Virus record (IMG/VR): IMGVR_UViG_3300008266_000511 | Location: 1-22,783 of that record | Direction: 5' to 3' (one strand) | Length of the DNA stretch: 22,783 nt | From: a virus | Shown: piece by piece, positions 1 to 7,500 of the stretch | Numbering within the stretch: the stretch's first letter is position 1 | How the letters are laid out: each line of letters starts with the position of its first letter | Position numbers and translations under genes: made by a program | Notes under the pieces: generated by a model | What the model was told of the DNA's origin: nothing | The model's input: only the letters and a program-made list of their open reading frames with translations | Database searches by the model: none

Positions 1-597
1 TAATGTATTGCCAATGGTTGTGTCAAATGTTGTTGAGTTCACTGTGTTCCAAGCAAATCCTTGTTGAGTACCAGATGCTAATTTTAAGATATGGAATTGT
101 GACAATGCAACAATTGATGCAACACCAGCTGCTCCAATGGACCTCACTGTGAATGTTGTTGTCAGATACCACACTTGATTGGTGATTGCCGGCATAGTCA
201 ATGGTCCTGAACTACCTAATGAGACAGCTCCACTCTTTAATCTTATTGTGATGGTATTATTGTTCTGAGCACTCATCACTCCTCCCATATCAAGTCTGAA
301 AGAATCACCAACAGAGAAACCATTTGCTGGAACACTTAATGATCCAACCCCACCATCAATCAAAGTTAGTTCACTTGTTGTGCCTGTGATTGTTGGACTA
401 TTAGCTGTCTGAGCAAAGAGGCCATAGTTAGTTGTTGCAACTGGACCAGGAATTGTGACAACAGTCTTGCTGCCATTGTCTGATGCTGTGACTCCAGCTC
501 CGACAAAGTCAATGGTTGATCTCTGAGTCAAGTTTGATCCTTCATTCTGAACTGTCTCATATGCCTGAGCTGTGACATTGATAGTTGTTGTTGCCAT
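1..597 (-). CDS. Fibre-like virion protein, partial (C-terminus beyond window)
   Basis: An open frame of 199 codons runs from an ATG at 597-595 to the left window edge without a stop, so the gene is 3'-truncated by the window. The start overlaps the stop of the preceding gene (TAATG). The protein begins MATTTINVTAQAYETV and is rich in Thr, Ser, Gly and Asn, with alternating beta-strand character and no catalytic motif. A segment near residues 27-50 (STIDFVGAGVTASDNGSK) resembles the FVGAGVT-type repeat found in phage tail or head fibre proteins, as I recall the family. It lies at the end of the head/connector block, where fibres are plausible. The role as a fibre is inferred; an appendage or decoration protein is also possible. 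Confidence 0.6.
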   Translation of the reverse strand, partial: MATTTINVTAQAYETVQNEGSNLTQRSTIDFVGAGVTASDNGSKTVVTIPGPVATTNYGLFAQTANSPTITGTTSELTLIDGGVGSLSVPANGFSVGDSFRLDMGGVMSAQNNNTITIRLKSGAVSLGSSGPLTMPAITNQVWYLTTTFTVRSIGAAGVASIVALSQFHILKLASGTQQGFAWNTVNSTTFDTTIGNTL

Positions 598-1181
598 TAT
601 AAGTTGATATTTATTGTATTATTGGTTGTTGTGTCCTGTGTGAATGTATCCTCAAGTGAGCCATTGACATACACTTGATATGTTGTTGTTGGATCTCCAC
701 AATCTTGACCTGGAGGATTGCCATTCTCAAAGTCATAGTCATCATAAGGAATGGAACACCAATCATTGTAGTCATAAATTGATGCACTCACATTGATTGT
801 CCATCCAGCTGTGACATCTGGTCCTCTGTTTATGAATGGTTGTGTTGTGATATCTCCATTGATATCCATGAACTCCTCAAATCTCCATTGCTGCAATGTG
901 ATTCTGATGTCATTACAGATGCTCAGACAATCAGAATGTATCTCATTAATCTGTCTATATTCTTGGATGTTGTATTTATCACATATTGAGATGACCATGT
1001 TCACATTCACAGCTTGATCAGTCATTGATCCTGGCTGTAAAGTGACAACCATCAAAGGATATTGAGCTGCATCTCTTGAGACAGCATCAATGAAATCACC
1101 TTGAAAGAATTCGTTTATCTGCCGGTGTTGTGTTGCTATTATTTCCAGCTCTTTCATTAGCTGGTTTAACGTTCTTTCCAT
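597..1181 (-). CDS. Head-tail/tail completion protein (predicted)
   Basis: This 194-residue protein is acidic and soluble. The first ~150 residues follow a pattern I associate with a connector or tail-completion protein of Bacteroidota phages: an N-terminal helix, then FFQGDF, YPLMVV, a central strand with ICDKYN, a HSDCLSICND helix and the ending DVTAGWTINV. A Thr/Asn-rich tail of about 35 residues (DCGDPTTTYQVYVNGSLED onward) looks like an appended beta segment. It lies directly after the connector gene and before a fibre-like gene, which supports a neck or tail-terminator role. The ATG at 1181 has AAGG just upstream; Met9 is an alternative start. Its 5' end overlaps a possible 45-codon ORF. 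The exact function is inferred. Confidence 0.55.
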   Translation of the reverse strand: MERTLNQLMKELEIIATQHRQINEFFQGDFIDAVSRDAAQYPLMVVTLQPGSMTDQAVNVNMVISICDKYNIQEYRQINEIHSDCLSICNDIRITLQQWRFEEFMDINGDITTQPFINRGPDVTAGWTINVSASIYDYNDWCSIPYDDYDFENGNPPGQDCGDPTTTYQVYVNGSLEDTFTQDTTTNNTININL

Positions 1182-1233
1182 CCTTATTGAGATATGCTTT
1201 TAGTTTATCAATCTGTTTCTTTGAGAATTTCAT
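1096..1233 (-). CDS. Possible small Lys-rich ORF coupled to connector gene
   Basis: A 45-codon frame starts with an ATG at 1233-1231 that forms an ATGA overlap with the TGA of the connector gene (1230-1232), the junction type used repeatedly in this operon. The product starts MKFSKKQIDKLKAYLNKDGK and is strongly basic, helical at its N-terminus and Asn/Thr-rich later. It fills the 48-bp gap before the completion gene, then overlaps that gene by 86 nt in another frame. The coupling and the protein-like composition favour a real gene; the large overlap is against it. It could instead be leftover sequence. No function is recognised. Confidence 0.35.
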   Translation of the reverse strand: MKFSKKQIDKLKAYLNKDGKNVKPANERAGNNSNTTPADKRILSR

Positions 1234-1742
1234 TGTATCCAATTTAATGGCTTATATCCTGTTTTATCTTTCTTGACATATTCATTGCAATGGTCAGAAC
1301 ACATATCACAATACTCTGGATATTTTGTTGCCTGGTCATCCATAAGGAATCCAACAAGTCTTTCCTTGTAAAAATATGCATCCTTTCTCAACTGGTCTCT
1401 GAATTCATGAACATCAGTCAAGGTGTTTGCCTGAAGATTCTCATCAGATACTCTTCCTGTTGATTTGTTTGTCATCTTCTCATTCAAGAGTAATGCTGCT
1501 CTGTAATCAACAAATGCAACCAAACATGGCACCACATAATCATTCATTAATGTAAGATAGTCAGGAGTCCATGTGGATGTCTCAACTCTCAAAAGCAATG
1601 CATTGTAAAGCGGTGTGCCAAGAGCTGGCTGAATATGCATGTCTTGACTTCTCTTGATAGCTACTGCCAAGAGCTTTGTATCTGTATTGTTGTGGATGAG
1701 TCCTAATTTTTTAAGATTCTCCACTGATAGTAGGTAGTTCAT
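1230..1742 (-). CDS. Head-tail connector protein (DUF6712-like, predicted)
   Basis: This 170-residue, mostly helical protein starts MNYLLSVENLKKLGLI. The spacing of its helices, with KLLAVAIKRSQDMHIQPALG, then LY.ALL, then a YLTLMNDYVVPCL segment, matches the gp6-like head-tail connectors I recall from Bacteroidota phages, often labelled DUF6712. Such proteins form the ring below the portal. The gene starts 4 bp after the portal stop and precedes a completion protein, which fits a connector. A C-terminal CDMCSDHC segment (around residues 145-152) contains closely spaced cysteines and could bind metal, though that is only a possibility. The family call comes from pattern memory. Confidence 0.6.
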   Translation of the reverse strand: MNYLLSVENLKKLGLIHNNTDTKLLAVAIKRSQDMHIQPALGTPLYNALLLRVETSTWTPDYLTLMNDYVVPCLVAFVDYRAALLLNEKMTNKSTGRVSDENLQANTLTDVHEFRDQLRKDAYFYKERLVGFLMDDQATKYPEYCDMCSDHCNEYVKKDKTGYKPLNWIQ

Positions 1743-1746
1743 AGTC

Positions 1747-3681
1747 TTATCGTTTTACAACTAATTGTTGAATCCATTCATGTCTACACCATGGAGTTGA
1801 TACTTGAGTATCTGGATTGGTGTACCATCCTCCTCTGTATCTCCACACATCTCTGTAAGGTGTTAATCTTCCAGAGATAGTATTAATCTCATCCTTTGTG
1901 TATAGTCTATTAAGGCCCATTAATCTCTCGCAGAATTGTCTTGATCCACTCTTTGCTGGAGGAACATCAAGTCTTGTTCTGTATCCATATCTCACCTCAA
2001 ATCTTTCAATCGGAATCTGCTCCTCTCTCACAAGTTGAGTCCCTAATTCAGTGACCTGTCCCTTTGTGATGACCTCCCACTTCATGAGCTTAGCCATTGA
2101 CTTGGCAATCTCCTCAATGTTTGTGTTCAGAGCTGTGGCAATAGCATTGCTATCCTCACCATCTCCAATCATCTTGAGTACATTCTTGTCAAAGTCATTG
2201 AGCTCTGCTGAGATTTCTCCAATGGTTGCAAAGAGTTGATCTTGTTTTGAGAACACATCAGCCGATGGTGTATCCCAAGCTATTGGAAATGTGGCAATCA
2301 CATCATATTCATGAGCTGGCTCACCATATTGAGCAAAGTATCCTATCTCATCATCTTGATGTTCAAACTTGCATGAGCTCAATTGCTGTGCTCCTGGTTG
2401 CAATCCCACAATTCTCCTTGCTTGTGCCTCATCAATATGTGGATATGTTGTCATGATGATTGTCAATGCTGATTCACTTGATATCTTTCCATCATTCATC
2501 TTGCATACAACATCCATCAAGGCATTGATATCTTGTCTGTTGAATGCTGTCTCTTGAGCAACAGGCTGTGCTGCCACAGGAGCAACCTCAGCTGTTCCAA
2601 TTGGTTTAACATCTCTCAACTTCACAACTCCAATATCTCCAGATAGTCTGACCATTTCATTCAATATCCACTCAAGTCTTTTTTGCCTTGTGTCAACATA
2701 TGTTGTTTTAAATATCTCAAATAAATCTGCACTCTCAGCTGCATTGAATGAGCCTTCTGGAGCAACACCAAACAAAGATGGAGCAACAACTGAATGAGCC
2801 ACAAGGATGTTCTGTTGAACACTTGACTCAAGAGCATCATATCTCTTGTCAAGGTCATTGCCTGTCAAGTTCTCAACTCTTGGAGCCTGGTCAGATGATG
2901 GAGCAAATGTGATGATGATATCACCACTATTCTCAATGTTGGATGCTGGTCCTTTGATTTGATTCTTGAATGACTCCGCCTCCTCTTGAGTTTCTGGAAA
3001 GCCATCCATGAAAGTGATCATAGTTCCTGACTTGAATCCATTCTGCAATTCATACATGTGGAATTTTGAGATGTCAACATCAGTCTGGATTGCTGTGATT
3101 CCTCCTTGATATGGCGGCTTTGGATATACTCCATGCTCTTTGCGGCCTTTCTTTGCAGGATCCTTGTAATACAATACAAATGAGCCTACCTTATTAGTCT
3201 CATCAAGAGCTGGAATAGTTCTGAGATTTGTTTTCTCAGCTGATTGCTGTTGAACTGTCCAGTCATCTGATAGATAGTACATTCTTTCATCAGATGAGAT
3301 TCTGATTGCATCAATGGCAAGATACTCCCAAACAGCAACTCTTGTCCCTTCTCTGTTCCATGTGCCTTTGACAGCGAATGCTCCAAACAATTCATAATCA
3401 AATGCCAATTGTTCAACAATCTCATTCATGTTAAAGTCAGAGTATGGATTTGCAATGAATCTTGCAAGCTCACCAGAGACAACCTCAAGACCTCCACCAG
3501 CAATGTAGTGAGTTTTATTCTTGATGATTCCTTGATGCCAAGCTGAGCCATTAAAAAGATCCACTAAAAAAAATGGGTAGTCATTCTTTTTTCCCCATTT
3601 GATAAAGCCAAGCATTCTATCTTGCTCCTCAATTGGAAGGACAAAGTCCTTTCTGAATGACATTGATTCAAATTTATTCAT
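1747..3681 (-). CDS. Portal protein with winged-helix-like and MuF-like C-terminal extensions
   Basis: This 644-residue protein should form the portal through which DNA enters the head. Residues 1-70 carry the opening I associate with Bacteroidota phage portals (GFIKWGKKNDYPFFLVDL, then KTHYIAGGGLEV). Residues ~70-400 continue as a portal core with AFDYELFGAFAV, the IIITFAP strand and a SVVAPSLFGVAPEGSF loop. After ~430 two additions follow. Residues ~494-555 read like a winged helix-turn-helix (DKNVLKMIGDGE, then IATALNTNIEEIAKSMAKL). Residues ~560-644 resemble the C-terminal MuF-type motif, with SRQFCERLMG, LYTKDEI, VWRYRGGWY and CRHEW. The start overlaps the previous gene by 8 bp; Met7 is an alternative. 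The portal call is fairly secure from length, start motif and neighbours. The roles of both extensions are inferred. Confidence 0.75.
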   Translation of the reverse strand: MNKFESMSFRKDFVLPIEEQDRMLGFIKWGKKNDYPFFLVDLFNGSAWHQGIIKNKTHYIAGGGLEVVSGELARFIANPYSDFNMNEIVEQLAFDYELFGAFAVKGTWNREGTRVAVWEYLAIDAIRISSDERMYYLSDDWTVQQQSAEKTNLRTIPALDETNKVGSFVLYYKDPAKKGRKEHGVYPKPPYQGGITAIQTDVDISKFHMYELQNGFKSGTMITFMDGFPETQEEAESFKNQIKGPASNIENSGDIIITFAPSSDQAPRVENLTGNDLDKRYDALESSVQQNILVAHSVVAPSLFGVAPEGSFNAAESADLFEIFKTTYVDTRQKRLEWILNEMVRLSGDIGVVKLRDVKPIGTAEVAPVAAQPVAQETAFNRQDINALMDVVCKMNDGKISSESALTIIMTTYPHIDEAQARRIVGLQPGAQQLSSCKFEHQDDEIGYFAQYGEPAHEYDVIATFPIAWDTPSADVFSKQDQLFATIGEISAELNDFDKNVLKMIGDGEDSNAIATALNTNIEEIAKSMAKLMKWEVITKGQVTELGTQLVREEQIPIERFEVRYGYRTRLDVPPAKSGSRQFCERLMGLNRLYTKDEINTISGRLTPYRDVWRYRGGWYTNPDTQVSTPWCRHEWIQQLVVKR

Positions 3682-4042
3682 ATATATTGAATGTTATATT
3701 AGATGAGAATTCAATGGAAGGTGAATCAATCTCATAGACATGAGCTCTGCCTTCCTCAACCAAGCCATCAGACAAGTCTGGATCAAGATTGGTTGATGAT
3801 GTTTGTTGATAGATTCTGTAAGTGTAGTATCCATCATAATCAAATGTCACATCCACACCATCAACAAGCAAGAATTCATCATATCGTGATGTTGCTGTGC
3901 TGATATTAGCCAAGATGCAATAGTATTTCAAGAATGATTGCTCATGCTCAAATTCAAATAGATAGAAAACTGGACTAACTGTTGTCAGTTCCGTTACTGT
4001 TACTATCAGATTGGAAGAGGTTGCCTTCTGTATTCTCAGCAT
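3674..4042 (-). CDS. Conserved Bacteroidota-phage structural protein (function unknown)
   Basis: This 122-residue protein is mainly beta. It follows a pattern I recall as recurring in Bacteroidota phages near tail or head genes: a short N-terminal strand, LIVTVTELTTVSPVFYLFEF, an aspartate-containing middle (RYDEFLLVDG) and GYYTYRIYQQTSS followed by VEEGRAHVYE. This conservation supports the ATG at 4042 even though it overlaps the upstream gene by 68 nt. No catalytic residues are apparent and there is no signal peptide. It lies between the tail tube-like gene and the portal gene, so a virion or assembly role is likely but unproven. Confidence 0.6.
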   Translation of the reverse strand: MLRIQKATSSNLIVTVTELTTVSPVFYLFEFEHEQSFLKYYCILANISTATSRYDEFLLVDGVDVTFDYDGYYTYRIYQQTSSTNLDPDLSDGLVEEGRAHVYEIDSPSIEFSSNITFNIYE

Positions 4043-4190
4043 TTTTAATTAGTTTAGGTTTTCTTTTTTCAAAAATGTGGAGGAATCCAAGAGACACATA
4101 ATAGTCCTCTTTTCCTCTCTCAATATCAACCCATCTACTCAAGAGAGCTGACCATTGTTTTGATCCGATAAACTTTGCTTTTATTTCCAT
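3975..4190 (-). CDS. Small hypothetical protein after terminator
   Basis: This 71-residue protein begins MEIKAKFIGSKQWSALLSRW. Its first 50 residues are basic and folded-looking, while the last 20 are Asn/Ser-rich and overlap the next gene by 68 nt. It is the first gene after the intrinsic terminator, so it must depend on readthrough or on a promoter of its own. A TATATTTG string lies 5 nt upstream of its ATG and matches the Bacteroidota -7 element TAnnTTTG, but no convincing -33 element was found. I do not recognise the family. Confidence 0.5.
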   Translation of the reverse strand: MEIKAKFIGSKQWSALLSRWVDIERGKEDYYVSLGFLHIFEKRKPKLIKNAENTEGNLFQSDSNSNGTDNS

Positions 4191-4203
4191 GGTTTCAAAT
4201 ATA

Positions 4204-4232
4204 CAAAAAAAGGAGGGACACAGCCCTCCCTT
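4204..4232 (-). terminator. Rho-independent terminator after tail tube-like gene
   Basis: On the minus strand a GGAGGG stem arm, a six-base loop (CTGTGT) and a CCCTCC arm are followed directly by TTTTTTT. A-T pairs can extend the stem. This is a classical intrinsic terminator 23 nt downstream of the stop of the 177-residue gene. It divides the capsid/tube block from the portal block. Confidence 0.85.
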
Positions 4233-4254
4233 TCTTATAAGAGTTTACAATTTA

Positions 4255-4788
4255 TTAGATTGATGGAGATTGCTGTCCAATTAATGTATTGTAGATGATA
4301 GGATCAACATCTGGAACAGGATCATTTTCCAATCCTCCCATGATGATGTCATGACCTAATCTATCAGACTTTAATACTCCAGATCCATAAGCAGAGGCCT
4401 CAGCAATTTGAAGGCCTTCACCGAATCCAAGAGCAACAATAGTCCCATCAGCTTTCTCAACCAAAGCAACAACTTCATTCTGTCCAAGCAAGTGAATCTC
4501 ATTGCGTAATTCCTTTGTATCTGATGCTAAGATCATTGTCAAAGTTTGTTCATACCAAAGAGTCCCATTTCCTTTGTTCACTCGGATTGGTGCAGTGTAG
4601 CTTGATAAATTTGATTTCAATTTATACAAGAAAGTCTCTCCAGTTACAGTCAAAGTATCAACTTCATTATTTGTGTTGACATTTGCACTGGTTACATTGC
4701 CTAATGGAAACAACAACACTGACTTGATACCACCTTTTCCATTGGTACAAGTTCTGTCATTATATCCGGCAGTCATATTACAAGCCAT
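4255..4788 (-). CDS. Predicted major tail tube (or other abundant virion) protein
   Basis: This 177-residue protein starts MACNMTAGYNDRTC and continues GGIKSVLLFPLGNV. It then alternates beta strands with YKLKSNLSSYT, LWYEQTLTMIL, a VALVEKADGTIVALGFGEGL segment and a C-terminal GHDIIMGGLENDPVP. That layout resembles the tail tube-type family I recall in Bacteroidota phages, whose members end with a GDxxGYxxxxxGxE-like segment. The gene lies immediately behind the capsid gene and is closed by a strong terminator, which suggests high expression. An A-rich start region precedes the ATG. A head decoration protein is the main alternative. Confidence 0.5.
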   Translation of the reverse strand: MACNMTAGYNDRTCTNGKGGIKSVLLFPLGNVTSANVNTNNEVDTLTVTGETFLYKLKSNLSSYTAPIRVNKGNGTLWYEQTLTMILASDTKELRNEIHLLGQNEVVALVEKADGTIVALGFGEGLQIAEASAYGSGVLKSDRLGHDIIMGGLENDPVPDVDPIIYNTLIGQQSPSI

Positions 4789-4818
4789 TGTTATTTCTTT
4801 TTTTAATGTTATACAATA

Positions 4819-4838
4819 GAGAGGAGTTGCCTCCTCTC
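4819..4838 (-). promoter_or_regulatory. Perfect 8-bp hairpin with GCAA tetraloop between capsid and tube genes
   Basis: The minus strand reads GAGAGGAG, loop GCAA, CTCCTCTC. The loop is a GNRA tetraloop, which makes the hairpin very stable. It lies 10 nt after the capsid stop and is not followed by a U-tract, so it is not a standard terminator. Partial termination, RNA processing or 3'-end protection of the capsid mRNA are possible roles. Confidence 0.55.
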
Positions 4839-4848
4839 ATGTTAGTTA

Positions 4849-5820
4849 TTAGTTAGGTGAAGATGTTCCGTTCCACACTCCAATTTGATCCAAGAATGGC
4901 ACCTGAACACCAGCTCTGAACTTAGAACGTAAGTAGATTACATCATCATCTTGAGAATACCATAAGTCAAAGTTCTCAAAGTCAGAAGATAAGTCAGTTC
5001 CGAATACAAATTGAGATGCACGACCTGTGTAGATGTTATCAAGACCATTCAATCCGTTAACTTTAACAATTCTCATGTTTGTTCCTGGAAGGATCAACTC
5101 ATTCAAGTCACCAATGTTTGCTGGATTGTAATGGAATAAGTTATCATCAACCAAGTTCTTTGTCAAGAAATTAAAGTTCTCACGACCTGTGAAACAGATA
5201 AAGTCATTTGCCTCAGCAACATTTGCTGGTGTGTTAACAAAACACTCATAGAACACATCAAAAGCATTAGATGCTGAGATTGATGCAACTGATGATGTAT
5301 TCAAGTTCACACAACCATTTGCAGTTGTTAAGAATTGACGGAATCCATTCATGAATGCCAAGTTACCTGTACCAGTAGCTTTGTTACCTTTCCAGATTAA
5401 CTTGTCTAATTCAAATGAATGTAATTGCAATAAGTAGTTGATGATTTGTTGCTCAAATGGAAGAGTCTTATCTTCAGCCATTGCACCTGGGCGAAGGCCT
5501 AACTGTGTCCAGAATCCATCAAGATCCTTTTGACAGAATGATTTCATATAACCAAGAGTCTCAACTGCAATTGCTCTGTCAGTGAATACTGTATCTCCTG
5601 ATGGAGTCATAGTACAATCACCAGCTTGATATACAACTGAATCATCTAATAACTTTAATTCTTGAGATCCTTTGATCCCTTGTTGAATTGATAAATATTG
5701 TAATGTGCGAGCTTCAGTAACTGATCGTACAATCAAATCTTCTCTTTGCTCATCAACATACGCTGCAAGACCAGAAACATCCCAGTCAAATTTTCCTTTT
5801 AGATACTTTTTAAGTGACAT
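4849..5820 (-). CDS. Major capsid protein (HK97-fold, predicted)
   Basis: This 323-residue protein has the size of an HK97-type capsid protein. It starts MSLKKYLKGKFDWDVSG and carries features I associate with Bacteroidota phage capsids: VYQAGDCTMTPSGDTVFTDR, FCQKDLDGFWTQ, LPFEQQIINYLL, then ELDKLIWKG and GFRQFL. It follows a protease gene and a scaffold-like gene, the standard order for capsid assembly. Translation signals are strong: the 5' region is A-rich (AATAATAAAATG). Codon use differs from most neighbours, with Arg often CGT and Leu often TTA, and the gene contains about 11 CG dinucleotides where the tape measure has almost none. That fits translational selection in an abundant protein. 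No delta domain was evident at the N-terminus, in line with the separate scaffold-like gene. Confidence 0.8.
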   Translation of the reverse strand: MSLKKYLKGKFDWDVSGLAAYVDEQREDLIVRSVTEARTLQYLSIQQGIKGSQELKLLDDSVVYQAGDCTMTPSGDTVFTDRAIAVETLGYMKSFCQKDLDGFWTQLGLRPGAMAEDKTLPFEQQIINYLLQLHSFELDKLIWKGNKATGTGNLAFMNGFRQFLTTANGCVNLNTSSVASISASNAFDVFYECFVNTPANVAEANDFICFTGRENFNFLTKNLVDDNLFHYNPANIGDLNELILPGTNMRIVKVNGLNGLDNIYTGRASQFVFGTDLSSDFENFDLWYSQDDDVIYLRSKFRAGVQVPFLDQIGVWNGTSSPN

Positions 5821-5827
5821 TTTATTA

Positions 5828-6559
5828 TTATTTATTACGTTTCAAAAACATTTGTCTGGCTGTCAAGTTGCCAACTTTACTGAATTTCTCAGCCTCTTTG
5901 GTTTCAACTGATGGTTGACCTTTAAAAGATTCGAATTCACTTTTTAAAGAGCTCAACTCATTTACCAAAGTTGTGTTATTTTCAGCAATAGCTTTGGTCA
6001 TTTCTGCCAATCCTTCGACAGCTTTGGAGAATGCCTCCAGCTTTGCATTTACAATTGATTCAACTATCTCTGCACTCATTGACTCAGCAACTGGCATTGT
6101 AGTCTCTTCATTTATCTTAGCTATCACAGCTGTTGCTACATCATAAGCAACACCCATCTCAAGTCCTAATCTTTCAGCTATCACCTCAGTGATATCCTCC
6201 AACACTTGTGGTAACATCTCAGCAGAGATTGCTTGAAAGTCTGAGCTGGTTTCCTCAACGGCAACCTCTCCTTCACCTTCATTCACTCTCTCATCAATAA
6301 CCTCAGTGATGATTCCTTCAGCATCAACGACAATAGAAACACCGGCAAGTTCACCACTCAATGAATGTGTGCCCTCTGGAGCTGGTATTCTTTCACCATC
6401 AGCAACAACAAACACTGGCATTCCAACCTCAAGAGCATCATACTCTATCACTGTCACACCATCTGTTAATGTTGCTTGTTCAAATGTCTCAACTGATTTT
6501 GAAAATTGTGCCTTCATTTCAGCAATCAATTCCTTAATAGTTTGCAAATCTTTGTTCAT
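5828..6559 (-). CDS. Scaffold-like head assembly protein
   Basis: This 243-residue, strongly acidic protein lies between protease and capsid genes, the usual place of a scaffold. Residues 1-28 are helical. Residues ~28-100 form a small beta domain (TLTDGVTVIEYDALEVG, then PVFVVADGERIPAPEG and AEGIITEV). I have seen this kind of domain attached to head-assembly proteins of Bacteroidota phages. The remainder is Ala/Glu-rich and helical, with likely coiled coil at ~165-215, and it ends in a basic segment (LTARQMFLKRNK) that could bind capsid protein. The ATG at 6559 is preceded at 18 nt by CGAAC and by TATAATAA. The gene starts 13 bp after the protease stop. Being a protease substrate and a scaffold is inferred from position and composition. 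Confidence 0.6.
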   Translation of the reverse strand: MNKDLQTIKELIAEMKAQFSKSVETFEQATLTDGVTVIEYDALEVGMPVFVVADGERIPAPEGTHSLSGELAGVSIVVDAEGIITEVIDERVNEGEGEVAVEETSSDFQAISAEMLPQVLEDITEVIAERLGLEMGVAYDVATAVIAKINEETTMPVAESMSAEIVESIVNAKLEAFSKAVEGLAEMTKAIAENNTTLVNELSSLKSEFESFKGQPSVETKEAEKFSKVGNLTARQMFLKRNK

Positions 6560-6582
6560 ACTTTATTATAATTTATTGTTCG
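6560..6582 (-). promoter_or_regulatory. CGAAC upstream motif of scaffold-like gene
   Basis: Minus strand: CGAACAATAA, then TATAATAA, with CGAAC ending 18 nt before the ATG. It overlaps the end of the protease gene (Phe-Glu-Gln-stop). It is one of five such sites in the window. The role is unknown and could lie in translation initiation or in a phage-specific promoter. Confidence 0.45.
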
Positions 6583-7475
6583 AAAATTCCTAATTCTTTT
6601 AGCTTAGCCTCTGACCATCTTTTTGCAGCAAGTCCTCCCCATAACAAATATGAGATTGTCCCACATGCAGATTGATCACTCTCATCATAATACTCCTCAG
6701 CTCTTGACAGATAAGAATACATTCTTTTGATGACAGCTACTGAGACAGTCTGACGATTAGCTAATGTTGTTGCTCTCAATCGGCCCACTCTTGTGGCACA
6801 TTTACTTCCATACTTCTGATTGAGCTCAATTCCTTTCTTGGCATTGTTGCTCACAGCCTCTGGATAGTCATTGTAGAATGTGATATATTCCTGGACCTTC
6901 TTAAGCTCTTGATATATGGCTGTGAATTCATGCTCCCACCCTTTACCTGTCTCAAGCAATTGGAAGACTCCCTCAATTGAGAATCCTGTGAACATGCCAG
7001 CCTTGGCTGCATCATAGACATCCTTATTGGTTACCTTATAACTCACAATCCAAGAGCCATCATTCTCATCCTTGAATCTTTCTGGAGCTGTGAATCCTTT
7101 TGACTCATCAATTATGTAGCTCATGATCATATAGATTCCATCAACCACTCTCTTGCTGTCATGCTCAAGATTAACATTGTTGAAATTCTCTCTCCTTGCA
7201 TAATCAAAGACAATATCCTTGATGGATGATGGAGAAAAGTTCACATAATACTCCTCACCAGTTTGAGGATCTCTTCTGAATATGGGTGTGTTCGCAGATA
7301 TAGCAACTCCAGTGATGACTTGCTCCTCATCATTAAACTGATAAGCAATCTTTTTGGAGAATGTTTCAAATGATTTCTCATGTGCAGGATTGGCCACAAG
7401 GCTGTTGAATGATACTGTTGTTTCTGGATCATCCAAATCAATGATAATATCATACAGAGGTAGTTCTCTAATCAT
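6573..7475 (-). CDS. Prohead protease, XkdF-like, with C-terminal helical domain
   Basis: This 300-residue protein carries an N-terminal domain that matches the XkdF-like putative serine protease family as I recall it: VSFNSLVANPAHEKSFETF, VITGVAISANTPIFRRD, YYVNFSPSSI, NLEHDSKR and finally GSWIVSYKVTNKD with GMFTGFSIEG. It would mature the prohead by cleaving scaffold and capsid. Residues ~203-300 are a second domain with NDYPEAVSNNAKKGIEL, ARVG/ATTLANRQTVSV-type helices, YSYLSRAEEYYD and ISYLLWGGLAAKRWSEAK. That helical module occurs in other phage head-region proteins, but its function is unknown to me. The start is 25 bp from the divergent plus-strand gene and has a CGAAC motif 18 nt upstream. 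His in NLEHD and Ser in GFSIEG are candidate catalytic residues by family pattern only. Confidence 0.7.
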   Translation of the reverse strand: MIRELPLYDIIIDLDDPETTVSFNSLVANPAHEKSFETFSKKIAYQFNDEEQVITGVAISANTPIFRRDPQTGEEYYVNFSPSSIKDIVFDYARRENFNNVNLEHDSKRVVDGIYMIMSYIIDESKGFTAPERFKDENDGSWIVSYKVTNKDVYDAAKAGMFTGFSIEGVFQLLETGKGWEHEFTAIYQELKKVQEYITFYNDYPEAVSNNAKKGIELNQKYGSKCATRVGRLRATTLANRQTVSVAVIKRMYSYLSRAEEYYDESDQSACGTISYLLWGGLAAKRWSEAKLKELGIFEQ

Positions 7476-7498
7476 ATATTATTATGTATTTTTGTTCG
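7476..7498 (-). promoter_or_regulatory. CGAAC upstream motif of protease gene, in 25-bp divergent gap
   Basis: Minus strand: TTCGAACAAAAATACATAA, with CGAAC ending 18 nt before the ATG. The whole gap to the divergent plus-strand ATG is 25 bp. On the plus strand the same stretch contains TATTTTTG (7487-7494), which fits the Bacteroidota -7 element TAnnTTTG; it would give an almost leaderless transcript for the plus-strand gene. No clear -33 element was found. Confidence 0.45.
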
Positions 7499-7500
7499 AA

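Noticed and set aside
2051-2557. Overlapping plus-strand ORFs in the portal region
   Set aside because: They are antisense to a well-supported portal gene, with three overlapping frames of similar length and no gene-start signals.
4196-4203. TATATTTG as a promoter -7 element for the 71-residue gene
   Set aside because: TAnnTTTG strings are frequent in AT-rich DNA and no -33 element was found; kept only as a remark.
7354-7500. Upstream extension of the plus-strand transferase
   Set aside because: It is antisense to the protease N-terminus, and the family-like protein begins at the ATG at 7501.
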